Position numbers and translations under genes: made by a program. The notes beneath the pieces were generated by a model. The model was not told the origin of the DNA. It ran no database searches and saw nothing but the letters and a program-made list of their open reading frames with translations. DNA of 64,000 nt from Mesorhizobium wenxiniae (lineage in GTDB: Bacteria > Pseudomonadota > Alphaproteobacteria > Rhizobiales > Rhizobiaceae), in contig NZ_NPKH01000011.1 of NCBI RefSeq assembly GCF_002284535.1, positions 447,115 through 511,114 of the forward strand, read 5' to 3'. Every line of letters begins with the position of its first letter. Position 1 is the first letter of the stretch. Positions 11,294 to 19,694 of the stretch are shown here, piece after piece.

Positions 11294-12403
11294 TCAGGTC
11301 AGCGTGAAATCGGCGTTTTCGTCGTCCGCCAACAGCTTCACGTCGCTGCCCGCGAATACGAGATCAACCTCGTCGCCGATGGCGAAGGTCTCGGCGTCCA
11401 GCGAAGAGCGCACGATCGCCTTGGAGGTGTCGGCCAGCACGACCTCGTATTTGGAGCCCGATCCGAGATAGATGGCCTCGCCGATGCGCCCGGGCAGGGT
11501 GTTTCGACCCTGTCCGCCCTTCCCCCGTCTGGCGAGGCTCAGCTTCTCCGGCCGCAGCAGCATCACGGGTTTGGCGCCGTCGGCAAGGCGTTTGGCGGCA
11601 GCCACTTTCCGCCCTTCTATGTCAATGGCGGTCTCGTTCCCGGAGGTGGAGGCTGCGCCGCGCAGTATCGTCGAGTCGCCGACGAATTTTCCGACGAACA
11701 AGGTCTCGGGCTCGTCGTAGAGCTGGCGACCGGTGCCGATCTGCTCGATGCGTCCCTGGTTGAACACGGCGATGCGGTCCGAGAGGACCAGGGCCTCCTC
11801 CTGGTCGTGCGTGACATAAACGAAGGTGGTGCCCAATTCGCGGTGGATCCGTTTGATTTCGAGCTGCAGCCATTCACGCAGCTTCTTGTCGAGCGCGCCG
11901 AGCGGCTCGTCCATCAGAAGCAGCGGTGGGTCGAATACGATGGCACGCGCCAGTGCGACGCGCTGCTGCTGACCGCCGGAGAGCTCGCTGGGGAAGCGGT
12001 GGCCGAAATCCGCCATCTTCACCATGTCCAGCGCCTTGCGCACCCGGGCCTCGCGATCGGGATTGGCGATGCCGCGCAAGGTCAGGGGATATGCGACGTT
12101 CCTGCTGACCGTCATGTGAGGAAACAGCGCGTAGTGCTGGAAGACCACGCCAATGTTGCGTTTATGCGCCGGTACGCCGATGACGCTCTTGCCGCCGACA
12201 TCAAGCGAACCCGAACTGACCTCGGTGAAGCCGGCGATGACGTTGAGCGTGGTCGTCTTGCCCGAACCGCTGGGCCCAAGCAGCGTCATGAACTCCCCCG
12301 GCTTGATGCCTAGCGAGACTTTATCGAGAGCGATGAAGCTGCCATAGTGTTTGCTGACGGATTTGAGATCGATGGCTGCGCCGCGAGTCGATGGTGAGGC
12401 CAT
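11294..12403 (-). CDS. Polyamine-type ABC transporter, ATP-binding protein
   Basis: A 369-residue ATPase of the PotA/spermidine-putrescine type. It shows Walker A GPSGSGKTT (43-51), the signature [15 protein letters not shown], Walker B LLLMDEPLGALD, and a C-terminal TOBE-like regulatory domain (from about 280). It powers uptake with the two permeases and the binding protein of the same operon; it starts one base after the stop of the upstream permease. The ligand is inferred from family and context, not proven. Confidence 0.93.
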   Translation of the reverse strand: MASPSTRGAAIDLKSVSKHYGSFIALDKVSLGIKPGEFMTLLGPSGSGKTTTLNVIAGFTEVSSGSLDVGGKSVIGVPAHKRNIGVVFQHYALFPHMTVSRNVAYPLTLRGIANPDREARVRKALDMVKMADFGHRFPSELSGGQQQRVALARAIVFDPPLLLMDEPLGALDKKLREWLQLEIKRIHRELGTTFVYVTHDQEEALVLSDRIAVFNQGRIEQIGTGRQLYDEPETLFVGKFVGDSTILRGAASTSGNETAIDIEGRKVAAAKRLADGAKPVMLLRPEKLSLARRGKGGQGRNTLPGRIGEAIYLGSGSKYEVVLADTSKAIVRSSLDAETFAIGDEVDLVFAGSDVKLLADDENADFTLT

Positions 12404-12404
12404 G

Positions 12405-13190
12405 TCAACGTCTTCCCTGTCTCGAACAGATCAACAGCCCCGCCCCGATCACCAGCGACGTAGTGATGAAGAGCAGCGTGCCCACCGCCGCAACGGTAGG
12501 ATCGGCGTCCCGGGTAATGCTCGAGAATATCTGGACCGGCAGTGTCTTCAGATAAGGGCTGGTGATGAACAGCGCGACGATGATCTCGTCGAATGAGGTG
12601 ACGAACGCAAACAGCAGGCCCGACAGGATGCCCGGCGCGATCAGCGGCAACGTCACCGTCCTGAACGCCGTCAGCCGGGTTGCGCCGAGGCTGGCCGCAG
12701 CAGTTTCCAGCCGTTTGTCGAAGACTTCCAGGCTGGCGGAGACGGCGATGATGACGAAAGGAACGGCGAGCATGGTGTGGGCAAGCACGAAGCCGGTCAT
12801 GGTGCCGACCAACCGCGTATCGAGATAGACCGCATAGATTCCAACGGCGAGCACCACCCCCGGCACGACCATTGGCGTGATCAGCAGCGCGCGCAGCACG
12901 CCGCTGACGCGGCTTTTCATGCGATCGAGGCCGAATGCCGCCAGCGTGCCGATGACGGTGGCGAACACCGCCGTGACAACGGCGACCTTGAGCGAACCGA
13001 TCAGGCTCGCCGACCATTCGGGGTTGGTGAAAAAGTTCTGGTACCACTGCCAGGAAAAGCCCGATGGCGGAAAGGCCAGCGACTTCTTGTCGTTGAACGA
13101 CATCGGCACGACGACGATTGTCGGTGCGACCAGCCAGACCGCGACGAGCAGGCAGTACAGACCGAGCAGGATTCGACCGGGCTGTTTCAT
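12405..13190 (-). CDS. Polyamine-type ABC transporter permease (PotC-like)
   Basis: A 261-residue inner-membrane permease. It opens KQPGRILLGLYCLLVAVWL and has about six hydrophobic segments. The coupling (EAA) loop is LETAAASLGATRLTAFRTVTLPL. The start at 13190 was chosen because its ATG overlaps the stop of the neighbouring permease by four bases (ATGA) and because the longer in-frame extension lies inside that gene. It pairs with the upstream permease to form the channel. Confidence 0.92.
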   Translation of the reverse strand: MKQPGRILLGLYCLLVAVWLVAPTIVVVPMSFNDKKSLAFPPSGFSWQWYQNFFTNPEWSASLIGSLKVAVVTAVFATVIGTLAAFGLDRMKSRVSGVLRALLITPMVVPGVVLAVGIYAVYLDTRLVGTMTGFVLAHTMLAVPFVIIAVSASLEVFDKRLETAAASLGATRLTAFRTVTLPLIAPGILSGLLFAFVTSFDEIIVALFITSPYLKTLPVQIFSSITRDADPTVAAVGTLLFITTSLVIGAGLLICSRQGRR

Positions 13191-14080
13191 CAGCGTCTCG
13201 AGCCCGTCTTGTGCGGTTGCCTCGACAGCGGTGCTGCGAGCGCGAGCAGGACGAAGGTCGCGATCAACAGCACCACACCCATCGCACCGCCGCGGCCCCA
13301 GTTTAGCAGGCTGAGCACCTGGTTCTGGATCAGGGTCGAGAGCATGGTCGAACGCGGACCGCCGAGCAGCGCGGGGGTGATGTAGAACCCGAGCGCAAGA
13401 ATGAACACGATGATGGCGCCTGCGTAGACGCCAGGAAGCGAGAGCGGCAGATAAACCTGGGCAAAGGCGCGCGCCGGGCTCGCGCCAAGGCTCCGTGCCG
13501 CCTGCATGAGCCGCAGGTCGATCGTTTTCATCACCGAATAGAGCGGCAGGATCATGAACGGCAGCAGCACCTGCGCCATGCCGATCACCACGCCTGTCTG
13601 CGTGCGGATCAGCTTGACCGGACCAAGGCCGACTGCCCGGATGACGGAGTTGATCACGCCGGAATCCTGCAAAAGGATAACCCATGCCAGGGTGCGCACC
13701 ACACCGCTCACCCAGAACGGCACCAGCACGCACAGGATGAGGACGAGCCGCATCTTGGGTCCGACTGCGGTCATCACATAGGCATAGGGATAGCCGGCAA
13801 TAAGACATACCAGCGTCACCCAGGCGGAGATCGCGAAGGTGCGCTGAAGTACGGTCAGGTTGACCGGTGTGCCGAAGAACCAGGCATAGTTCTGCCATCC
13901 CCATTGCGGCTCGGAAAAGCTGCGCAAGGTAACGATGGCGAGCGGCAGACCCAGGCAGATGACGAGCAGCAGCAGCGCCGGCGCGACGAGCCAGAAAGCC
14001 TGTCCACGAAACCAGCGCCGCCGGTCGTCTGCGGCGACAGCCGGAACAGTGTTCCGGCTGTCGATTGCTCTCATTGCCAC
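13190..14080 (-). CDS. Polyamine-type ABC transporter permease (PotB-like)
   Basis: A permease of about 296 residues with six predicted membrane segments; the first is FWLVAPALLLLVICLGLPLA. The EAA-type loop is LMQAARSLGASPARAFAQVYL. The start is ambiguous: a GTG at 14080 lies nine bases after aggt, while an ATG lies two codons later at 14074. It overlaps the next permease by ATGA and follows the binding protein gene by about ten bases. Confidence 0.91.
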   Translation of the reverse strand: MAMRAIDSRNTVPAVAADDRRRWFRGQAFWLVAPALLLLVICLGLPLAIVTLRSFSEPQWGWQNYAWFFGTPVNLTVLQRTFAISAWVTLVCLIAGYPYAYVMTAVGPKMRLVLILCVLVPFWVSGVVRTLAWVILLQDSGVINSVIRAVGLGPVKLIRTQTGVVIGMAQVLLPFMILPLYSVMKTIDLRLMQAARSLGASPARAFAQVYLPLSLPGVYAGAIIVFILALGFYITPALLGGPRSTMLSTLIQNQVLSLLNWGRGGAMGVVLLIATFVLLALAAPLSRQPHKTGSRR

Positions 14081-14090
14081 GGTGGCGGAC

Positions 14091-15161
14091 CTAGTTGCCC
14101 GCCATCAACGCGTTCCACTTTTCGTTCGCCACCTCGAAGTTCTCCACCCAGAACTTGATGTTCTGCTGGTAACCGAGCTTCAGCTTGTCCGGCGTGTTGG
14201 TCATGAACGCCGCTGTGATCTCGTCCACTTCGGGCTTCGCGTCCTTGTGGATCGGGGTATACGAGGTGGTTTTTGCAAGCGTCTCCTGGGCGCTCTTGCC
14301 GACATAGGCGTTGATCAGCGCATGCGCCGCGTCGGGGTCCTTGACGCCCATCGGAATGGTCATCTGGTCCATCACGACCAGCCAGTCCTGCCACGCCGGC
14401 GTGTACTTCGCGCCGTTCTTCACCGCAGTCATGGCACGTCCGGTCCACATCGCGATCATGTCGGCTTCGCCGGACTCGGCGAGCTGCTGGGAATCGGCTC
14501 CGGTCTTCCAGAAGATCGTGTCCGGACCGAGCGACCTCACCTTCTCGATCGCCTTGTCGATATCGGCAACCGTCATGTTTTCCACCGATCCGCCGGCGGC
14601 GAGCAATGCCTGCTCGATCATGCCGCCGGAGAGATCGCCGCTGCCCTCCAGAGCGCGCGAGCCCGGGAACTTCTCGATGTCGAAGAAATCCTTCCAGCTC
14701 TTGGGCGGGTTATCCTTGTACTTTTCGGTGTTGTACATCAGCACCACGCCATAGTTCATGGCCGGCACACTGCATTCGCTGATCTGGCCCTCCGGAATGT
14801 TAGACGTATCGATCTTCGAGAAGTCCAGCTTCTGGAACAGCTTGCCGCAATAGACGTAGGGCGGGAAATCGCCGGTATCGACAACGTCCCAGGTGACATT
14901 GCCGGACTCGACCTGCGCCTGCAGTTTCGAGATTTCGGTTGGCCCGTCGCTGAGCAGCGTCACTCCGGACTTGTCGACGAACTCCTTCAGCGCGGCGATC
15001 TGACCATCCTGGTAAATGCCTCCATACGAGACGAAGGTAAGCGTCTTGCCCTTTAGCGAGCCCTCGGCCACCTCGCCCGCCACGGGCTTGCTCTGTGCAA
15101 GCGCTGCGGTGGTGATCATCAACAGCCCGAGTGCGGCCACGTGTCCGATCTTGGTCTTCAT
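14091..15161 (-). CDS. Periplasmic substrate-binding protein of the polyamine-type transporter
   Basis: A 356-residue secreted binding protein. The start MKTKIGHVAALGLL has a signal peptide ending near AALAQ, followed by the mature start and LTFVSYGGIYQDGQ, typical of spermidine/putrescine-type (SBP_bac) proteins. The WKTGADSQQLAESGEADMIA and IPMGVKDPDAAHALINAY segments also fit PotD/PotF. The start is preceded by gggag with good spacing. It is the first transport gene after the regulator, 30 bases downstream of it. Confidence 0.9.
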   Translation of the reverse strand: MKTKIGHVAALGLLMITTAALAQSKPVAGEVAEGSLKGKTLTFVSYGGIYQDGQIAALKEFVDKSGVTLLSDGPTEISKLQAQVESGNVTWDVVDTGDFPPYVYCGKLFQKLDFSKIDTSNIPEGQISECSVPAMNYGVVLMYNTEKYKDNPPKSWKDFFDIEKFPGSRALEGSGDLSGGMIEQALLAAGGSVENMTVADIDKAIEKVRSLGPDTIFWKTGADSQQLAESGEADMIAMWTGRAMTAVKNGAKYTPAWQDWLVVMDQMTIPMGVKDPDAAHALINAYVGKSAQETLAKTTSYTPIHKDAKPEVDEITAAFMTNTPDKLKLGYQQNIKFWVENFEVANEKWNALMAGN

Positions 15162-15191
15162 AGTTTTATCTCCCATTTATGTGCACCCGCA

Positions 15192-15860
15192 TTAGTTCGG
15201 TTCGCCCGGCTGCGAGCCTTGTCCGGGCGTGTATCGATTGAGTTCCGCCGCGCCGCTGGTCGGTGGCGCGATGATCCAGAGCACCTGCGCTGGCGTCTTG
15301 CCGATGTTTGCAGTGCGATGCGGCGTCGAGGTTGCGTATTCGATGCTGTCGCCCTCGTTCATGACGAAGCGCTCGTCTGCCAGCGTCAGCTCGACTGTTC
15401 CCTTCAGAACGACGAACATCTCGTGCTTGCCGCCATGCGTGTAAGCATCGTTACCGGTCGAACCGCCGACGTCGAAATCCCCCGAATAAACCTCGAACTC
15501 ATGGATCGGCCGCCGCGACAGCAACGTCTTTCGACAGCCGTGGCTGATCGGCAGCAGTGGGCGGTCGCCTCTGGCGAGCACCTTGTGGAACCCACCTTCG
15601 GTCTGCTCGAACAGGTCGTTGATGCCGAGATCCAACGCAGCCGCGATCCGCATCAGGGTGCTGGCGCTGGCGCCGCTCAGATTGCGCTCGAGCTGGCTGA
15701 TGAAGCTCGCCGTCGTGCCGACCATGTCGGCCAGCTGGCGAAGCGAAATGCGTCGGGCCGTGCGAATGGCCTTGATCCGCCCACCGACATGCTTCGCCTT
15801 GTCCGCGTCCGCCGCTGCCAGCGCGGCCACGTCCGGGGATGTCGCATGGTCGACTTTCAC
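15192..15860 (-). CDS. XRE-family regulator with C-terminal cupin sensor (PuuR-like)
   Basis: A 222-residue regulator. An HTH_3 domain lies at about residues 27-81 (IRTARRISLRQLADMVG, then FISQLERN), followed by a cupin at about 140-210 (HEMFVVLKGTVELTL, GDSIEYATSTPHRTAN). PuuR of the putrescine pathway has this architecture. The start is a GTG at 15860 with a strong aaggagg six bases before it. It heads the transporter-oxidase operon, so it probably regulates amine uptake and oxidation and its own gene through the inverted repeat at 15873-15895. Confidence 0.88.
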   Translation of the reverse strand: MKVDHATSPDVAALAAADADKAKHVGGRIKAIRTARRISLRQLADMVGTTASFISQLERNLSGASASTLMRIAAALDLGINDLFEQTEGGFHKVLARGDRPLLPISHGCRKTLLSRRPIHEFEVYSGDFDVGGSTGNDAYTHGGKHEMFVVLKGTVELTLADERFVMNEGDSIEYATSTPHRTANIGKTPAQVLWIIAPPTSGAAELNRYTPGQGSQPGEPN

Positions 15861-15872
15861 CGCGGGCCTCCT

Positions 15873-15895
15873 TCACTTAACACCCTATTAAGTGA
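15873..15895. promoter_or_regulatory. Inverted repeat, likely operator of the XRE-cupin regulator
   Basis: Perfect 8-bp arms tcacttaa (15873-15880) and ttaagtga (15888-15895) with a 7-bp spacer lie immediately before the aaggagg of the regulator gene. The position suggests autoregulation; the protein-site link is inference. Confidence 0.6.
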
Positions 15896-15973
15896 GGTGC
15901 CGGAACGCAAGCGATTTGTCGAGATACGATACGATCCTGGGTCGCCGAGGGCAGCTTCACGCAGGATTTCTGC

Positions 15974-17044
15974 TCAGGACGCGGCCATTCGGTTAAAACG
16001 GCTCGCCGCGGTCTCGGCCATCGCATCGGCGAGGCCCATCTCCCATTGCGTGCGGCAATAGGCGCGGAAATCGAAGCAGGGCAGGCCGGGGCAGACCTCG
16101 AATTCGATGAGATGGACGCTGTCGTCGGCTTCGACCCGGAAATCGATGGAAAATACATCTCGCAGGCCGAGCCCGGTCATCAGGCTTTGCGCGATCCGTC
16201 GGATCTTTGCATCGGCTCGCGGCTGGCTGGCGGCGACCGGCAGCAGCTCGGGCTCGGCGTATGTCCCCGCCTCCCTGGCAGCCTCGCCGGTGGCGCCATA
16301 GAGCGCCAGGCTGTCTGCCATGGTCTGGAAATCACCGCCCGAATCGACAAAGGCGACGCCGAGCGCCTCGACGCCGGTGTCCGGCTTGAGGCCGAGATAG
16401 CTCGCGCGCACATTGCGCCCGGCTAAATAGGGCTGCACAACGACGTCGTCGCGATAGGCGGCGAACACACGCCGGCTAAGTTCCAGCGCATGGCCGAGAT
16501 CGGCACAGCGCGAGTCCCGCCAGATGCCGATCTTGGCGCCGAGCCGGTTTGGCTTGACGAACCAGCCAGCCGACGAGGCTGGCGGCTCGACCAGCCAATG
16601 ACCGTCGCGGGCCAAACCTGATTGCGGCACCGGCAGGCCGAGTGCGCCAAGCACGGCGCCAGCACGGAACTTGTCCTGGCACAGCGCAAACAGCGCGTCA
16701 TCGGCACCGATCACCTTCAGGCCATTCAGCCGTGCCAAAGCAGGTGCGGCGCCACCGCGGAAATAGGCGATGCCGTCGGTCAGCGTCCAGACAAGCGTGG
16801 ACTTTGGGCCCTCGCCGGCGAGAGCGCTCGCGGCATCGTCGAGCGCCACTGGAACAAAGGACAGGCCGCGTGTCAGGCAGGCTGCGGCCAGCGCATCGAA
16901 CTCAGAGGCGATGTCGGTCGATTGCGCCAGATAGGAGGCGATTTCGGCGGCGCGCGCCGCCACGTGGCCATCGGCGACCAGCCGGTCGAAGCAAGCCTTT
17001 TCGGGCTCGTAGACAAGGACCAGCTTCGGCTTGCGGCTTGACAT
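15974..17044 (-). CDS. ATP-grasp family ligase, orphan
   Basis: A 356-residue protein with the fold order of ATP-grasp enzymes: an N-terminal alpha/beta part (KLVLVYEPEKACFDRL), a D-Ala-D-Ala-ligase-like middle (WFVKPNRLGAKIGIWRD, where the Lys would bind ATP; VVVQPYLAGRNVRASYLG), and the C-terminal metal site FSIDFRVEADDSVHLIEFEV followed by CPGLPCFDFRAYC. Such enzymes join a carboxylate to an amine or thiol using ATP. The substrate is unknown and no biosynthetic partner is adjacent. The start MSSRKPKLVL was preferred over an 18-codon extension unlike the family. It stands alone between the polyamine operon and the sugar operon. Confidence 0.72.
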   Translation of the reverse strand: MSSRKPKLVLVYEPEKACFDRLVADGHVAARAAEIASYLAQSTDIASEFDALAAACLTRGLSFVPVALDDAASALAGEGPKSTLVWTLTDGIAYFRGGAAPALARLNGLKVIGADDALFALCQDKFRAGAVLGALGLPVPQSGLARDGHWLVEPPASSAGWFVKPNRLGAKIGIWRDSRCADLGHALELSRRVFAAYRDDVVVQPYLAGRNVRASYLGLKPDTGVEALGVAFVDSGGDFQTMADSLALYGATGEAAREAGTYAEPELLPVAASQPRADAKIRRIAQSLMTGLGLRDVFSIDFRVEADDSVHLIEFEVCPGLPCFDFRAYCRTQWEMGLADAMAETAASRFNRMAAS

Positions 17045-17181
17045 GGGATGAACGATTCCCGGGGATGAACGGGTCCTGGCAGCGCGATTGCCTACCATCG
17101 CACGGCGAATGTATCAGGCCTTCGCGGAAAACCGACGTCAGCCGGACGCCTGCACGACAGTGCTGGGCGATCTTCTTGTTT

Positions 17182-17222
17182 GACCATGATCTTTTCCGAA
17201 CCAAAGGTTCGGGATCATGGTC
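17182..17222. repeat. Palindromic intergenic element (RIME-like)
   Basis: Outer arms gaccatgatc (17182-17191) and gatcatggtc (17213-17222) and inner arms ccgaacc/ggttcgg form a complete two-part hairpin with an aaa loop. One arm recurs at 2803-2841. It abuts the end of the lactonase gene and may act as a transcript end structure. Confidence 0.65.
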
Positions 17223-18103
17223 TAGGCGATCAGCACGCGCGGCTCGAAGCGGCCGTTGACTGGAATGTCGAGCAGAAATGTCATGCCGGCTTGCGGGTCC
17301 AGCAGGCGCTGCTTCTCATTCTTGCCCGACCAGGCTGAAGTCACCGCCAGCCGGTCGGCATTCCTGCCGACAAAGGCCGGGCAAGACGGTTGCGTCACCG
17401 GCATCGCGACCGAACGGATGAGCTTGCCGTCAGGCCCGTAGGCTTCGATGACGCTGCCGCCCCAGCAGGCGTTCCAAAGAACACCGTCGCGATCGAGCAC
17501 CGAACCGTCGATATAGCCCTTGGCCTTGCGATGATCGACGAAGATCTTCGGTTCGCCGACTGGCAGGCCGGTCGCTGGATTGCAGGCGACGCGCATCAAC
17601 AGGCCGGTGCTGGTATCGGTGTAACAGGCGACCGTTCCGTCCTCGGAAAAGCAGATCGAGTTCGACACGGTGATGTCCGAATAGAGCCGACGCAGCTCCC
17701 CCTTGAAGAACCAGTAGATCGAGCCGGCGGCCTTTTCCTCGCCCTTGCCCATCGTGCCGACCCAGAAGGCGCCGCAGGGATGGACGCGCGAATCATTCGA
17801 GCGCGTCACCGGATTGTCGGCCTCGATCGCCGTGTGCAGCGTCATCTTGCCGGTCGCGACATCGCGGACATGCAGGCCGGTTTCGGTAGCGATCAATTGT
17901 CTGTTGTCATCGATGACGGCGATGGCGCTGGCCATCTGGCCAAGCTCGTGGATTTTGACCGCACCGCCGGAAAGGTGCTTTTCCAGAAGCTGGCCGTTGA
18001 CGATGTCGAACCAGTAGAGCGTATCAGTGGCGGGGTCATAGCTCGGGCCTTCGCCGAGCTGGCAGACATGGTCGGAAAGAACAGAAACGATGGCTTCGTT
18101 CAT
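17222..18103 (-). CDS. SMP-30/gluconolactonase family sugar lactonase
   Basis: A 293-residue six-bladed propeller lactonase. The metal-binding Glu18 lies in GEGPSYDPATDTLYWFDI, and the SRVHPCGAFWVGTMG and DGSVLDRDGVLWNACWGG segments hold the other expected Asn/Asp ligands. It hydrolyses a sugar lactone to the acid. Its ATG overlaps the aldolase stop by four bases, placing it last in the De Ley-Doudoroff-type operon, so galactono- or a related aldonolactone is the likely substrate. Confidence 0.86.
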   Translation of the reverse strand: MNEAIVSVLSDHVCQLGEGPSYDPATDTLYWFDIVNGQLLEKHLSGGAVKIHELGQMASAIAVIDDNRQLIATETGLHVRDVATGKMTLHTAIEADNPVTRSNDSRVHPCGAFWVGTMGKGEEKAAGSIYWFFKGELRRLYSDITVSNSICFSEDGTVACYTDTSTGLLMRVACNPATGLPVGEPKIFVDHRKAKGYIDGSVLDRDGVLWNACWGGSVIEAYGPDGKLIRSVAMPVTQPSCPAFVGRNADRLAVTSAWSGKNEKQRLLDPQAGMTFLLDIPVNGRFEPRVLIA

Positions 18104-18741
18104 CGCACTGCTCCAAACGCCGCATCCCAGGCGACGACTGCGGCCTGTGCTCGCGTTGCCACCTCATCCACGTTCATACCAGGCTTGAACAAGCTGGAGC
18201 CGAGGCCGAAGACGCTGACGCCAGCAGCTTTGTAGCCGGCAAAGTCCTTTTCCGACACACCACCGACCGCGCCGACCAGCATATCGGAAGGCAAAACCGC
18301 GCGCATCGCCGCGATGCCGGCTGCGCCGAGCACGCTGGCCGGGAAGAATTTCAGCGCCGAGGCGCCGAGCCGGATGGCCTGAAATGCCTCGGTCGGGGTG
18401 AACACGCCGGGCATCGTCACCATGCCGTAATTCATCGCGCGACCCATGACCTCGGCATCGATGTTGGGGCTGACCAGCAGCCGCCCGCCGGCCTTTTGCA
18501 ATCCGTCGACATCGGCCGCGGTCAGCACAGTGCCGGCGCCGACCAGTGCCGTCGCCGGCAGCGCCTCCGCGATCCTTGCGATCGAGGCGAAGGGCTCCGG
18601 CGAATTGAGCGGAACTTCGATCGCTTCGATGCCGGCCTCGAAGATCGCCCGGCCAATGGCCACCGCCTCGTCCGGCTTGAGGCCGCGCAAGATGGCGACA
18701 AGGCCGCGCTCGAGCTTCGGAAATGGTGCGGTCTCGGTCAT
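18100..18741 (-). CDS. dgoA: 2-dehydro-3-deoxy-6-phosphogalactonate aldolase
   Basis: A 213-residue class I aldolase that splits KDPGal to pyruvate and glyceraldehyde 3-phosphate. The motif AILRGLKPDEA, the base Glu42 in IEAIEVPLNSPEP and the Schiff-base Lys131 in ALKFFPASV fit the KDPG/KDPGal aldolase family; the NSPEP wording and the neighbouring KDGal kinase favour the galactonate version. The start at 18741 overlaps the kinase stop by ATGA. Confidence 0.9.
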   Translation of the reverse strand: MTETAPFPKLERGLVAILRGLKPDEAVAIGRAIFEAGIEAIEVPLNSPEPFASIARIAEALPATALVGAGTVLTAADVDGLQKAGGRLLVSPNIDAEVMGRAMNYGMVTMPGVFTPTEAFQAIRLGASALKFFPASVLGAAGIAAMRAVLPSDMLVGAVGGVSEKDFAGYKAAGVSVFGLGSSLFKPGMNVDEVATRAQAAVVAWDAAFGAVR

Positions 18742-19694
18742 GCGGTAACTCCGCTTCCAGCAATCATGCCATTTTCGCGCGCCGCCTCGATCAGGCCCGC
18801 ACGCACCGCCTCGTCGGCATCGACGGTCCGAACCGCGAGTCCAGCGAGGCCGAGCGCCTCCGTGTACAGCGCGCCGAGCGCGCCGGAAGCGACCAGCACG
18901 ACCGACCCGCCTTTCCCATAGCGCCGGCTGGCCGAGGCGATCTCGCCGCCGATCAGCAGGCCGGACAGGCAAGCAGCGGCATCGTCGGGCTTCAGGTCCT
19001 GAAGCAGGCCAGCGGCGCGGATCGAGAACAGTCTCGACGTGACATCGCCGCCGTCGGCAAGCGCTTGCTCGCACCAGCGCCGGAAAAACGGATTGCCTGG
19101 TGCAACCGGCTGGGGCTGCTCGCCCAGCGAATGGCGCAGGATCGAGTGCGCCGCCAGCACCGAAAACAGCTCGCCGGTCGGCCACGTGCCGAAAGCGGCA
19201 ACAGCGCCGTCCTCGACCAAAACCCATTTCGAATGGGTCCCGGGCATGCAGACGAGATGACGGCCCTTTGCCGGCAAACCAGCGCCCGCCAGTTGCGTTT
19301 CCTCGCCGCGCATGACGTCGGGCGCATCGGCCTGGCGCTGGGCAAGCCCCGGCACGATACGGATGTCGCGGCGCTGGCCGGGGATGCGCGCAGCGCCGGC
19401 AAGGATGGCGCCGATCGGCGCCGGCACGGTGACATAGGGCGCCTCCAGCCAGCCCTGGCGCGAGCCGGCCATGCCGCAGATGATGACGGGCATCGCTTCC
19501 GGCGCGCCCATCGCCACCAGATGTCCTTCGAGGATGGTCGAAAACCCGGCGGCCTGCGCAGTGATCAGCCCGTCGTCGCCGCGGCGCTCGGCAAGGACGT
19601 TTCCGGCCTCATCGATCAGCCAGACCCGGAGACGGGTTGTGCCCCAATCGACGGCGGCAACGGCCGGCACCTTGTTCGGAAATCCTGGGCTCAC
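18738..19694 (-). CDS. dgoK: 2-dehydro-3-deoxygalactonokinase
   Basis: A 318-residue sugar kinase that phosphorylates 2-keto-3-deoxygalactonate. It shows AAVDWGTTRLRVWLID at the N-terminus, ICGMAGSRQGWLEAPYV, and the family's MPGTHSKWVLVEDG. The start is a GTG at 19694 overlapping the SDR stop (GTGA); the longer in-frame extension lies inside that gene and is unlike the family. It supplies the substrate of the aldolase encoded next. Confidence 0.9.
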   Translation of the reverse strand: MSPGFPNKVPAVAAVDWGTTRLRVWLIDEAGNVLAERRGDDGLITAQAAGFSTILEGHLVAMGAPEAMPVIICGMAGSRQGWLEAPYVTVPAPIGAILAGAARIPGQRRDIRIVPGLAQRQADAPDVMRGEETQLAGAGLPAKGRHLVCMPGTHSKWVLVEDGAVAAFGTWPTGELFSVLAAHSILRHSLGEQPQPVAPGNPFFRRWCEQALADGGDVTSRLFSIRAAGLLQDLKPDDAAACLSGLLIGGEIASASRRYGKGGSVVLVASGALGALYTEALGLAGLAVRTVDADEAVRAGLIEAARENGMIAGSGVTA

